Shown one piece after another: positions 46,671 through 58,229 of a stretch of DNA of 64,000 bases. Position 1 is the stretch's first letter; each line of letters opens with the position of its first letter. The stretch is taken from contig NW_027457749.1 of the NCBI RefSeq assembly GCF_050624435.1, positions 744,001 through 808,000 of the forward strand, given 5' to 3'. The notes under the pieces are model-generated. The model was given only the letters and a program-made list of their open reading frames with translations. It did not search any database and was not told the DNA's origin. The position numbers and the translations under genes were made by a program. This DNA comes from Tenrec ecaudatus (lineage: Eukaryota > Chordata > Mammalia > Afrosoricida > Tenrecidae).

Positions 46671-49600
46671 GGGGTGTCCTAGTCTAAGCCTAGGGTTGCC
46701 CTAGCCTAAGCCTAGGGGTGCCGCAGCCTTAGGCTAGGAGAGCCCTAGCCTTAGCCTAAGACTAGGGGTGCCCTAGCTAAGCCTACGGGTGCCCTAGCCT
46801 TGGCTAGGGAGCCCTAGCCTTAGCCTAAGCCTAGGGGTTCCCTAGCCTAAACCTAGGGTACCTTAGCTTAAGTTAGGGGTTCCCAAGCATTAGGCTAGGA
46901 GAGCCCTAGCCTAAGCCTAGGGGTGCCCTAGCCTTAGGCTAGGGGAGCCCTAGCCTTAGCCTAAGCCTAGGGGTGCCCTAGCCTAAGACTAGGAGTGCCC
47001 AAGCCTAAGAGTAGGGGTTCCCTAGCCTTAGGCTAGGGAAGCCGTAGCCTTAGCCTAAGCCTAGGGGTGCCCTAGCCTAAGCCTAGGGGTGCCCTAGCCT
47101 AAGCCTAGGGGTGCCCTAGCCTTAGGTTAGGGTTGCCCTAGCCTTAGGTTAGGGGAGCCCTAGCCTTAGCTTAAGCCTAGGGGTGCCCTTGCCTAAGCCA
47201 AGGGGTGCCCTAGCCTAAGCCTACGGGTGCCCTAGCCTTAGGCTATAGGAGCCTTAGCCTTAGCTTAAGCCTTGGGGTGCCCTAGCCTAAGCTTAGGGGT
47301 GCTCTAGCCTAAGCCTAGGGGTGCCATAGCGTAAGTCTAGGGGTGCCCTAGCCTTAGGCTAGGGGAGCCCTAGCCTTAGCCTAAGCCTATGAGTGCCCTA
47401 GCCTAAGCCTAGGGGTGCCATAGCCTAAGCCTAAGGGTGCGCTAGCCTTAGGCTACGGGAGCCCTAGCCTAAGCCTAAGCCTAGGGGTGCTCTAACCTAA
47501 GCCTAGGGGTGCCCTAGCCCAAGCCTAGGGGTGCCCAAGCCTTAGGCTAGGGGAGCCCTAGCCTTAGCCTAAGCCTAGGGGTACCCTAGCCTAAGCCTAG
47601 GGGTGCCCTATTCTTAGGCTAGGGGAGCCCTAGCCTTAGCCTAAGCTAGAGATGCCCTAGCCTAAGCTTAGGGGTGCCCTAGCTTAAGCTTAGTGGTGCC
47701 CTAGCATTAGGCTAGGGGAGCACTAGTATTAAGCTAAGCCTAGGGGTGCCCTAGCCTAAGCCTAGGGGTGCCCAAGCCTAAGTCTAGGGGTGCCCTAGCC
47801 TAAGCGTACGGGTGCCCTAGCCTTAGGCTATGGGAGCCCTAGCCTTAGCCTAAGCCTAGGGGTGCCCTAGCCTAAGCCTAGGGGTGCCCTGGCCTAAGCC
47901 TAGGGTTGGCCTGACCTAAGCCTAGGAGTGCCCTACTCTTAGGCTAGGGGAGCCCTAGCCTTAGCCTAAGCCTAGGGGTGCCCTAGCCTAAGCCTAGGGG
48001 TGCCCTAGCCTTAGGCTAGTGGAGCCCTAGCCTTACCTTAAGCCTAGGGGTTCCCTAGCCTAAGCCTAGGGGTGCCCAAGCCTAAGACTAGTGGTGCCCT
48101 AGCCTAAGCTTAGGGGTGCCCGAGCCTAAGCCGAGGTGTACTCTAGCGTAAGCCTAGGGGTGCCTTAACCTAAGCCTAGGGGTGCCCTAGCCTAAGCCTA
48201 GGTGTGCCCTAGCCTAAGCCTAGGGGTGCCCAAGCCTTAGGCTAGGGGAGCCCTAGCCTTAGCCTAAGCCTAGGGGTGCCCTAGCCTAAGCCTAGGGGTG
48301 CCCTATCGTAAGCCTAAGGGTGCCCTAGCCTATGCCTAGGGGTTCCCTAGCCTTAGGCTAGGGGAGCCCTAGCCCTAGCCTAAGCCTAGGGGTGCCCTAG
48401 TAAGCCTAGGGGTGCCCTAGCCTAAGCCTAGTGGTGCCCTAACCTTAGGCTAGGGGAGCCGTTGCCTTAGCCTAAGCCTAGTGGTGCCTAGCCTAACTTA
48501 GGGGTGCCCTAGCCTAAGCAAAGGGGTACCCTAGCGTAAGCATAGGGGTGCCCTAGCCTTAGGCTAGGGGAGCCCAACCTTAGCCTAAGCCTTGGGGTGC
48601 CTACCTAAGCCTAGGGGTGCCCTAGCCTTAGGTTATGGGAACCCTAGTCTTAGCCTAAGCCTAGGGTTGTCCTAGCCTAAGCCTAGGGGTGTCCTAGTCT
48701 AAGCCTAGGGTTGCTCTAGCCTAAGCCTAGGGGTGCCCCAGCCTTAGGCTAGGAGAACCCTAGCCTTAGCCTAAGCCTATGGGTTCCCTAGCCTAAACCT
48801 AGGGAACCCTAGCTTAAGTTAGGGGTTCCAAAGCATTAGGCTAGGGGAGCCCAAGCCTTAGCCTAAGCCTAGGGATGCCCTAGACTAAGCTTAGGCGTGC
48901 CTTAGCCTTATGCTAGGGGAGCCCTAGCCTTAGCTTAAGACTAGGGGTGCCCTAGCCTAAACCTAGGGGTGCCCCAGCCTAATCCTAGAGGTGCCCTACC
49001 CTAAACCTAGGGGTGCCCTAGCCTAAGCCTAGGGGTGCCCTATCGTAAGCCTAAGGGTGCCCTAGCCTATGTCTAGGGGTGACCTAGTCTTAGGCTAGGG
49101 GAGTCCTACCCTTAGCCTAAGCCTAGGGGTGCCCTATCCTAAGCCTAGGGGTGCCCTAGGCTAACATTAGGGGTGCCCTAACCTAAGCGTAGGGGTGCCC
49201 TAGTAAGCCTAGGGGTGCCCTAGCCTAGGCCTAGTGGTGCCCTAGCCTTAGGCTAGGTAGCCCTAGCCTTAGCCTAAGCCTAGGGGTGCCCTAGCCTAAG
49301 CTTAGGGGCGCCCTAGCCTAAGCCTAGTGGTGCACGAGCCTATGCCTAGGGGTGCCGTAGCCTAAGCCAAGGGGTGCCTTAGCCTTAGCCTATGGGAGCC
49401 CTAGCCTTAGCTTAAGCCTAGGGGTGCCCTAGCCTTAGGCTAGGGGAGCCCTAGCCTTAACCTAATCTTAGGGGTGCCCTAGCCTAAGCCTAGGGGTGCC
49501 ATATCCTAAGCCTAGGTGTGCCATAGCCTAAGCCTAAGGGTGCCCTAGACTTAGGCTCTGGGAGCCCTAGCCAAAGTCTAAGGCTAGTGGTTCCCTAGCC

Positions 49601-50397
49601 TAAGCCTAGTGGTGCCTTAGCCTAAGCCTAGGGGTGCCGTAGCCTTAGGCTAGGGGAGCCCTAGCCGTAGCCTAAGCCTAGGGTTGCCCTAGCCTAAGCC
49701 TAAGGGTGCCCTCGCCTAAGCCTAGGGGTGCCCAGGCCTAAGCCTAGGGGTGCCCTAGCCTAAGCCTAGGAGTGCCCTAGCCTTAGGCTAGGGGAGCCCT
49801 AGCCTTAGCCTAAGCCTATGGGTGTCCTAGCCTAAGCCTAGGGGTGTCATAGCCTAAACCTAGGGGTGCCCTAGCCTAAGCCTAGGGGTGCCCTAGCCTA
49901 AGCCTAGGAGTGCCATAGCCTTAGGCTAGGGGAGCCCTAGCCTTAGCCTAAGCCTATGGGTGTCCTAGCCTAAGCCTAGGGGTGTCATAGCCTAAACCTA
50001 GGGGTGCCCTAGCCTAAGCCTAGGGGTGCCCTAGCCTTAGGCTAGGGGTGCCCTAGCCTTAGGCTAGGGGAGCCCTAGCCTTAGCCTAACCCTAGGGGTG
50101 CCCTAGCCTAAGCCTAGGGGTGCCCTAGCCTTAGGCTAGGGGAGCCCTAGCCTTAGCCTAAGCTAGAGATGCCCTAGCCTAAGCTTAGGGGTGCCCTAGC
50201 TTAAGCTTAGGGGTGCCCTAGCATTAGGCTAGGGGAGCCCTAGCCTTAGGCTAAGCTTAGGGGTGCCCTAGCCTAAGCCTAGGGGTGCCCAAGCCTAAGC
50301 CTAGGGGTGCCCTAGCCTAAGCCTATGGGTGCCCTAGCCTTAGGCTATGGGAGCCCTAGCCTTAGCCTAAGCCTAGGGGTGCCCAAGCCTAAGCCTA
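46671..50397. repeat. 3,727-bp tandem duplication, copy 1
   Basis: GGTGCCGCAGCC occurs at about 46,721 and 50,448, exactly 3,727 bp apart, and all following landmarks repeat. The junction at about 50,398 lies in a plain A unit: sequence corresponding to 30,490 in the parent block switches in register to sequence corresponding to about 26,784. Private features of this copy are a 2-bp loss at 48,603 (GGTGCCTACCTAAGCC) and GTGGTGCACGAG near 49,327. Confidence 0.94.
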
Positions 50398-53300
50398 GGG
50401 GTGTCCTAGTCTAAGCCTAGGGTTGCCCTAGCCTAAGCCTAGGGGTGCCGCAGCCTTAGGCTAGGAGAGCCCTAGCCTTAGCCTAAGACTAGGGGTGCCC
50501 TAGCTAAGCCTACGGGTGCCCTAGCCTTGGCTAGGGAGCCCTAGCCTTAGCCTAAGCCTAGGGGTTCCCTAGCCTAAACCTAGGGTACCTTAGCTTAAGT
50601 TAGGGGTTCCCAAGCATTAGGCTAGGAGAGCCCTAGCCTAAGCCTAGGGGTGCCCTAGCCTTAGGCTAGGGGAGCCCTAGCCTTAGCCTAAGCCTAGGGG
50701 TGCCCTAGCCTAAGACTAGGAGTGCCCAAGCCTAAGAGTAGGGGTTCCCTAGCCTTAGGCTAGGGAAGCCGTAGCCTTAGCCTAAGCCTAGGGGTGCCCT
50801 AGCCTAAGCCTAGGGGTGCCCTAGCCTAAGCCTAGGGGTGCCCTAGCCTTAGGTTAGGGTTGCCCTAGCCTTAGGTTAGGGGAGCCCTAGCCTTAGCTTA
50901 AGCCTAGGGGTGCCCTTGCCTAAGCCAAGGGGTGCCCTAGCCTAAGCCTACGGGTGCCCTAGCCTTAGGCTATAGGAGCCTTAGCCTTAGCTTAAGCCTT
51001 GGGGTGCCCTAGCCTAATCTTAGGGGTGCTCTAGCCTAAGCCTAGGGGTGCCATAGCGTAAGTCTAGGGGTGCCCTAGCCTTAGGCTAGGGGAGCCCTAG
51101 CCTTAGCCTAAGCCTATGAGTGCCCTAGCCTAAGCCTAGGGGTGCCATAGCCTAAGCCTAAGGGTGCGCTAGCCTTAGGCTACGGGAGCCCTAGCCTAAG
51201 CCTAAGCCTAGGGGTGCTCTAACCTAAGCCTAGGGGTGCCCTAGCCCAAGCCTAGGGGTGCCCAAGCCTTAGGCTAGGGGAGCCCTAGCCTTAGCCTAAG
51301 CCTAGGGGTACCCTAGCCTAAGCCTAGGGGTGCCCTATTCTTAGGCTAGGGGAGCCCTAGCCTTAGCCTAAGCTAGAGATGCCCTAGCCTAAGCTTAGGG
51401 GTGCCCTAGCTTAAGCTTAGTGGTGCCCTAGCATTAGGCTAGGGGAGCACTAGTATTAAGCTAAGCCTAGGGGTGCCCTAGCCTAAGCCTAGGGGTGCCC
51501 AAGCCTAAGTCTAGGGGTGCCCTAGCCTAAGCGTACGGGTGCCCTAGCCTTAGGCTATGGGAGCCCTAGCCTTAGCCTAAGCCTAGGGGTGCCCTAGCCT
51601 AAGCCTAGGGGTGCCCTGGCCTAAGCCTAGGGTTGGCCTGACCTAAGCCTAGGAGTGCCCTACTCTTAGGCTAGGGGAGCCCTAGCCTTAGCCTAAGCCT
51701 AGGGGTGCCCTAGCCTAAGCCTAGGGGTGCCCTAGCCTTAGGCTAGTGGAGCCCTAGCCTTACCTTAAGCCTAGGGGTTCCCTAGCCTAAGCCTAGGGGT
51801 GCCCAAGCCTAAGACTAGTGGTGCCCTAGCCTAAGCTTAGGGGTGCCCGAGCCTAAGCCGAGGTGTACTCTAGCGTAAGCCTAGGGGTGCCTTAACCTAA
51901 GCCTAGGGGTGCCCTAGCCTAAGCCTAGGTGTGCCCTAGCCTAAGCCTAGGGGTGCCCAAGCCTTAGGCTAGGGGAGCCCTAGCCTTAGCCTAAGCCTAG
52001 GGGTGCCCTAGCCTAAGCCTAGGGGTGCCCTATCGTAAGCCTAAGGGTGCCCTAGCCTATGCCTAGGGGTTCCCTATCCTTAGGCTAGGGGAGCCCTAGC
52101 CCTAGCCTAAGCCTAGGGGTGCCCTAGTAAGCCTAGGGGTGCCCTAGCCTAAGCCTAGTGGTGCCCTAACCTTAGGCTAGGGGAGCCGTTGCCTTAGCCT
52201 AAGCCTAGTGGTGCCTAGCCTAACTTAGGGGTGCCCTAGCCTAAGCAAAGGGGTACCCTAGCGTAAGCATAGGGGTGCCCTAGCCTTAGGCTAGGGGAGC
52301 CCAACCTTAGCCTAAGCCTTGGGGTGCCTAAGCCTAAGCCTAGGGGTGCCCTAGCCTTAGGTTATGGGAACCCTAGTCTTAGCCTAAGCCTAGGGTTGTC
52401 CTAGCCTAAGCCTAGGGGTGTCCTAGTCTAAGCCTAGGGTTGCTCTAGCCTAAGCCTAGGGGTGCCCCAGCCTTAGGCTAGGAGAACCCTAGCCTTAGCC
52501 TAAGCCTATGGGTTCCCTAGCCTAAACCTAGGGAACCCTAGCTTAAGTTAGGGGTTCCAAAGCATTAGGCTAGGGGAGCCCAAGCCTTAGCCTAAGCCTA
52601 GGGATGCCCTAGACTAAGCTTAGGCGTGCCTTAGCCTTATGCTAGGGGAGCCCTAGCCTTAGCTTAAGACTAGGGGTGCCCTAGCCTAAACCTAGGGGTG
52701 CCCCAGCCTAATCCTAGAGGTGCCCTACCCTAAACCTAGGGGTGCCCTAGCCTAAGCCTAGGGGTGCCCTATCGTAAGCCTAAGGGTGCCCTAGCCTATG
52801 TCTAGGGGTGACCTAGTCTTAGGCTAGGGGAGTCCTACCCTTAGCCTAAGCCTAGGGGTGCCCTATCCTAAGCCTAGGGGTGCCCTAGGCTAACATTAGG
52901 GGTGCCCTAACCTAAGCGTAGGGGTGCCCTAGTAAGCCTAGGGGTGCCCTAGCCTAGGCCTAGTGGTGCATTAGCCTTAGGCTAGGTAGCCCTAGCCTTA
53001 GCCTAAGCCTAGGGGTGCCCTAGCCTAAGCTTAGGGGCGCCCTAGCCTAAGCCTAGGGGTGCACGAGCCTATGCCTAGGGGTGCCGTAGCCTAAGCCAAG
53101 GGGTGCCTTAGCCTTAGCCTATGGGAGCCCTAGCCTTAGCTTAAGCCTAGGGGTGCCCTAGCCTTAGGCTAGGGGAGCCCTAGCCTTAACCTAATCTTAG
53201 GGGTGCCCTAGCCTAAGCCTAGGGGTGCCATATCCTAAGCCTAGGTGTGCCATAGCCTAAGCCTAAGGGTGCCCTAGACTTAGGCTCTGGGAGCCCTAGC

Positions 53301-54124
53301 CAAAGTCTAAGGCTAGTGGTTCCCTAGCCTAAGCCTAGTGGTGCCTTAGCCTAAGCCTAGGGGTGCCGTAGCCTTAGGCTAGGGGAGCCCTAGCCGTAGC
53401 CTAAGCCTAGGGTTGCCCTAGCCTAAGCCTAAGGGTGCCCTCGCCTAAGCCTAGGGGTGCCCAGGCCTAAGCCTAGGGGTGCCCTAGCCTAAGCCTAGGA
53501 GTGCCCTAGCCTTAGGCTAGGGGAGCCCTAGCCTTAGCCTAAGCCTATGGGTGTCCTAGCCTAAGCCTAGGGGTGTCATAGCCTAAACCTAGGGGTGCCC
53601 TAGCCTAAGCCTAGGGGTGCCCTAGCCTAAGCCTAGGAGTGCCATAGCCTTAGGCTAGGGGAGCCCTAGCCTTAGCCTAAGCCTATGGGTGTCCTAGCCT
53701 AAGCCTAGGGGTGTCATAGCCTAAACCTAGGGGTGCCCTAGCCTAAGCCTAGGGGTGCCCTAGCCTTAGGCTAGGGGTGCCCTAGCCTTAGGCTAGGGGA
53801 GCCCTAGCCTTAGCCTAACCCTAGGGGTGCCCTAGCCTAAGCCTAGGGGTGCCCTAGCCTTAGGCTAGGGGAGCCCTAGCCTGAGCCTAAGCTAGAGATG
53901 CCCTAGCCTAAGCTTAGGGGTGCCCTAGCTTAAGCTTAGGGGTGCCCTAGCATTAGGCTAGGGGAGCCCTAGCCTTAGGCTAAGCTTAGGGGTGCCCTAG
54001 CCTAAGCCTAGGGGTGCCCAAGCCTAAGCCTAGGGGTGCCCTAGCCTAAGCCTATGGGTGCCCTAGCCTTAGGCTATGGGAGCCCTAGCCTTAGCCTAAG
54101 CCTAGGGGTGCCCAAGCCTAAGCC
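50398..54124. repeat. 3,727-bp tandem duplication, copy 2
   Basis: Second copy; private changes include CCTAATCTTAGG near 51,014, CCCTATCCTTAGG near 52,074, GGTGCATTAGCC near 52,966 and CCTGAGCC near 53,880. It lacks the 2-bp loss of copy 1, agreeing with the parent at 28,690. Both copies share CCTAGGGTTGCCC (about 49,677 and 53,404), where the parent has CCTAGGGGTGCCC, so that change predates the tandem duplication. Confidence 0.94.
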
Positions 54125-57100
54125 TAGGGCTGCCCTGGCCTAAGCCTAGGGGTGGCCTGACCTAAGCCTAGGGGTGCCCTACTCTTAGGCTAGGGGAGCC
54201 CTAGCCTTAGCCTAAGCCTAGGGGTGCCTTAGCCTAAGCCTAGGGGTGCCCTAGCCTTAGGCTAGTGGAGCCCTAGCCTTACCCTAAGCCTATGGTGCCC
54301 TAGCCTAAGCCTAGGGGTGCCCAAGCCTAAGCCTAGTGGTGCCCTAGCCTAAGCTTAGGGGTGCCCGAGCCTAAGCCGAGGGGTACTCTAGCGTAAGCCT
54401 AGGGGTGCCTTAGCTTAAGCCTAGGGGTGCCCTAGCCTAAGCCTAGGTGTGCCCTAGCCTAAACCTAGGGGTGCCCTAGCCTTAGGCTAGGGGATCCCTA
54501 GCCTTAGCCTAAGCCTAGGGGTGCGCTAGCCTAAGCCTAGGGGTGCCATAGCCTAAGCCTAAGGGTGCCCTAGCCTTAGGCTAGGGGAGCCCTAGCCTAA
54601 GCCTAATACTAGGGGTGGCCTAGCCTAAACCTAGGAGTGCCCTAGCCTAAGCCTAGGGGTGCCCAAGCCTTAGGCTAGGGGAGCCCTAGCCTTAGCCTAA
54701 GCCTAGGAGTGCCCTAGCCTAAGCCTAGGGGTGCCCTATCGTAAGCCTAAGGGTGCCCTAGCCTATGCCTAGGGGTTCCCTAGCCTTAGGCTAGGGGAGC
54801 CCTAGCCCTAGCCTAAGCCTAGGGGTGCCCTAGTAAGCCTAGTGGTGCCCTAGCCTAAGCCTAGTGGTGCCCTAACCTTAGGCTAGGGGAGCCGTTGCCT
54901 TAGCCTAAGCCTAGTGGTGCCCTAGCCTAAATTAGGGGTGCCCTAGCCTAAGCCAAGGGGTACCCTAGCGTAAGCATAGGGGTGCCCTAGCCTTAGGCTT
55001 GGGGAGCCCTAGCCTTAGCCTAAGCCTTGGGGTGTCTTAGCCTAAGCCTAGGCGTGCCCTAGCCTTAGGCTATGGGAACCCTAGCCTTAGCCTAAGCCTA
55101 GGGGTGTCCTAGCCTAAGCCTAGGGGTGTCCTAGTCTAAGCCTAGGGTTGCTCTAGCCTAAGCCTACGGGTGCCCTAGCCTTGGCTAGGGAGCCCTAGCC
55201 TTAGCCTAAGCCTAGGGGTTCCCTAGCCTAAACCTAGGGTACCCTAGCTTAAGTTAGGGGTTCCCAAGCATTAGGATAGGGGAGCTCTAGCCTAAGCCTA
55301 GGGGTGCCCTAGCCTAAGCCTAGGGGTGCCCTAGCCTTAGGCTAGGGGAGCCCTAGCCTTAGCCTAAGCCTAGGGGAGCCCTAGCCTTAGCCTAAGCCTA
55401 GGGGTGCCCTAGCCTAAGCCTAGGGGTGCCCTAGCCTTAGGTTAGGGGTGCCCTAGCCTTAGGTTAGGGGAGCCCTAGCCTTAGCTTAAGCCTAGGGGTG
55501 CCCTTGCCTAAGCCTAGGGGTGCCCTAGCCTAAGCCTACGGGTGCCCTAGCCTTAGGCTATAGGAGCCCTAGCCTTAGCTTAAGCCTAGGGGTGCCCTAG
55601 CCTAAGCCTAGGGGTGCTCTAGCCTAAGCCTAGGGGTGCCATAGCCTAAGTCTAGGGGTGCCCTAGCCTTAGGCTAGGGGAGCCCTAGCCTTAGCCTAAG
55701 CCTAGGGGTGCCCTAGCCTAAGCCTAGGGGTGCCATAGCCTAAGCCTAAGGGTACGCTAGCCTTAGGCTAGGGGAGCCCTAGCCTAAGCCTAAAACTAGG
55801 GGTGCTCTAACCTAAGCCTAGGGGTGCCCTAGCCCAAGCCTAGGGGTGCCCAAACCTTAGGCTAGGGGAGCCCTAGCCTTAGCCTAAGCCTAGGGGTACC
55901 CTAGCCTAAGCCTAGGGGTGCCCTATCGTAAGCCTAAGGGTGCCCTAGCCTATGCCTAGGGGTGCCCTAGTCTTAGGCTAGGGGAGCCCTAGCCTTAGCC
56001 TAAGCTAGAGATGCCCTAGGCTAAGCTTAGGTGTGCCCTAGCTTAAGTTTAGGGGTGCCCTAGCATTAGGCTAGGGGAGCACTAGTCTTAAACTAAGCCT
56101 AGGGGTGCCCTAGCCTAAGCCTAGGGGTGCCCAAGCCTAAGTCTAGGGGTGCCCTAGCCTAAGCGTACGGGTGCCCTAGCCTTAGGCTATGGGAGCCCTA
56201 GCCTTAGCCTAAGCCTAGGGGTGCCCTAGCCTAAGCCTAGGGGTGCCCTGGCCTAAGCCTAGGGGTGGCCTGACCTAAGCCTAGGGGTGCCCTACTCTTA
56301 GGCTAGGGGAGCCCTAGCCTTAGCCTAAGCCTAGGGGTGCCCTAGCCTAAGCCTAGGGGTGCCCTAGCCTTAGGCTATTGGAGCCCTAGTCTTACCCTAA
56401 GCCTAGGGGTGGCCTAGCCTAAGCCTAGGGGTGCCCAAGCCTAAGCCTAGTGGTGCCCTAGCCTAAGCTTAGGGGTGCCCGAGCCTAAGCCGAGGGGTAC
56501 TCTAGCGTAAGCCTAGGGGTGCCTTAACCTAAGCCTAGGGGTGCCTTAACCTAAGCCTAGGGGTGCCCTAGCCTAAGCCTAGGTGTGCCCTAGCCTAAAC
56601 CTAGGGGTGCCCTAGCCTTAGGCTAGGGGAGCCCTAGCCTTAGCCTAAGCCTAGGGGTGCGCTAGCCTAAGCTTAGGGGTGCCATAGTCTAAGCCTAAGG
56701 GTGCCCTAGCCTTAGGCTAGGGGAGCCCTAGCCTAAGCCTAATACTACGGGTGCCCTAGCCTAAACCTAGGGGTGCCCTATCGTAAGCCTAAGGGTGCCC
56801 TAGCCTATGCCTAGGGGTTCCCTAGCCTTAGGCTAGGGGAGCCCTAGCCCTAGCCTAAGCCTAGGGGTGCCCTACTAAGCCTAGGGGTGCCCTAGCCTAA
56901 GCCTAGTGGTGCCCTAACCTTAGGCTAGGGGAGCCGTTGCCTTAGCCTAAGGCTAGTGGTGCCCTAGCCTAACTTAGGGGTGCCCTAGCCTAAGCCAAGG
57001 GGTACCCTAGCGTAAGCATAGGGGTGCCCTAGCCTTAGGCTAGGGGAGCCCAACCTTAGCCTAAGCCTTGGGGTGCCTTAGCCTAAGCCTAGGGGTGCCC

Positions 57101-58229
57101 TAGGCTTAGGCTATGGGAACCCTAGCCTTAGCCTAAGCCTAGGGGTGTCCTAGCCTAAGCCTAGGGGTGTCCTAGTCTAAGCCTAGGGTTGCTCTAGCCT
57201 AAGCCTAGGGGTGCCCCAGCCTTAGGCTAGGAGAACCCTAGCCTTAGCCTAAGCCTAGGGGTGCCCTAGGTAAGCCTACGGGTGCCCTAGCCTTGGCTAG
57301 GGAGCCCTAGCCTTAGCCTAAGCCTAAGGGTTCCCTAGCCTAAACCTAGAGTACCCTAGCTTAAGTTAGGGGTTCCCAAGCATTAGGCTAGGGGAGCCCT
57401 AGCCTTAGCCTAAGCCTAGGGATGCCCTAGGCTAAGCTTAGGCGTGCCTTAGCCTTAGGCTAGGGGAGCCCTAGCCTTAGCTTAAGACTAGGGGTGCCCT
57501 AGCCTAAGCCTAGGGGTGCCCTAGCCTAAGCCTAGTGATGCCCTACCCTAAGCTAGGGGTGCCCTAGCCTAAGCCTAGGGGTGCCCTATCGTAAGCCTAA
57601 GGGTGCCCTAGCCTATGCCTAGGGGTGCCCTAGTCTTAGGCTAGGGGATCCCTACCCTTAGCCTAAGCCTAGGGGTGCCCTATCCTAAGCCTAGGGGTGC
57701 CCTAGACTAACATTAGGGGTGCCCTAACCTAAGCGTAGGGGTGCCCTAGTAAGCCTAGGAGTGCCCTAGCCTAGGCCTAGTGGTGCCCTAGCCTTAGGGT
57801 AGGGAGCCCTAGCCTTAGCCTAAGCCTAGGGGTGCCCTAGCTAAGCTTAGGGGCGCCCTAGGCTAAGCCTAGGTGTGCACGAGCCTAAGCCTAGGGGTGC
57901 CGTAGCCTAAGCCTAGGGGTGCCTTAGCCTTAGCCTATGGGAGCCCTAGCCTTAGCTTAAGCCTAGGGGTGCCCTAGCCTAAGCCTAGGGGTGCCCTAGC
58001 CTAAGCCTAGGGGTGCCCTAGCCTTAGGCTAGGGGAGCCCTAGCCTTAACCTAAGCCTAGGGGTGCCCTAGCCTAAGCCTAGGGGTGCCATATCCTAAGC
58101 CTAGGTGTGCCATAGCCTAAGCCTAAGGGTGACCTAGACTTAGGCTAGGGGAGCCCTAGCCAAAGTCTAAGCCTAGTGGTGCCCTAGCCTAAGCCTAGTG
58201 GTGCCCTAGCCTAAGCCTAGGGGTGCCCT

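Larger units (their letters stand above)
43060..58229. repeat. Large block, second copy enlarged to 15.2 kb
   Basis: Copy of 23,173-34,620 with a 3,727-bp internal tandem duplication added. After the duplication the sequence resumes with GGGCTGCCCTGGCC (30,491 and 54,127). It shares the private GGTGCCTTAGCC of 2,194-bp copy 3, placing its origin after that amplification. The left boundary is near GGTTGGCC at 43,032-43,066, and the right boundary near 58,229, where CCCTTGCCTAAGCC replaces CCCTAGCCTTAGG. Divergence from the parent is low by eye. Confidence 0.93.

Noticed and set aside
43060..58229. Treating the large duplication purely as an assembly artefact
   Set aside because: Both blocks carry private variants and length changes (22-bp, 28-bp and 2-bp differences), which an exact assembly duplication would not have. 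An artefact of mis-joined alleles is still possible and needs read support.
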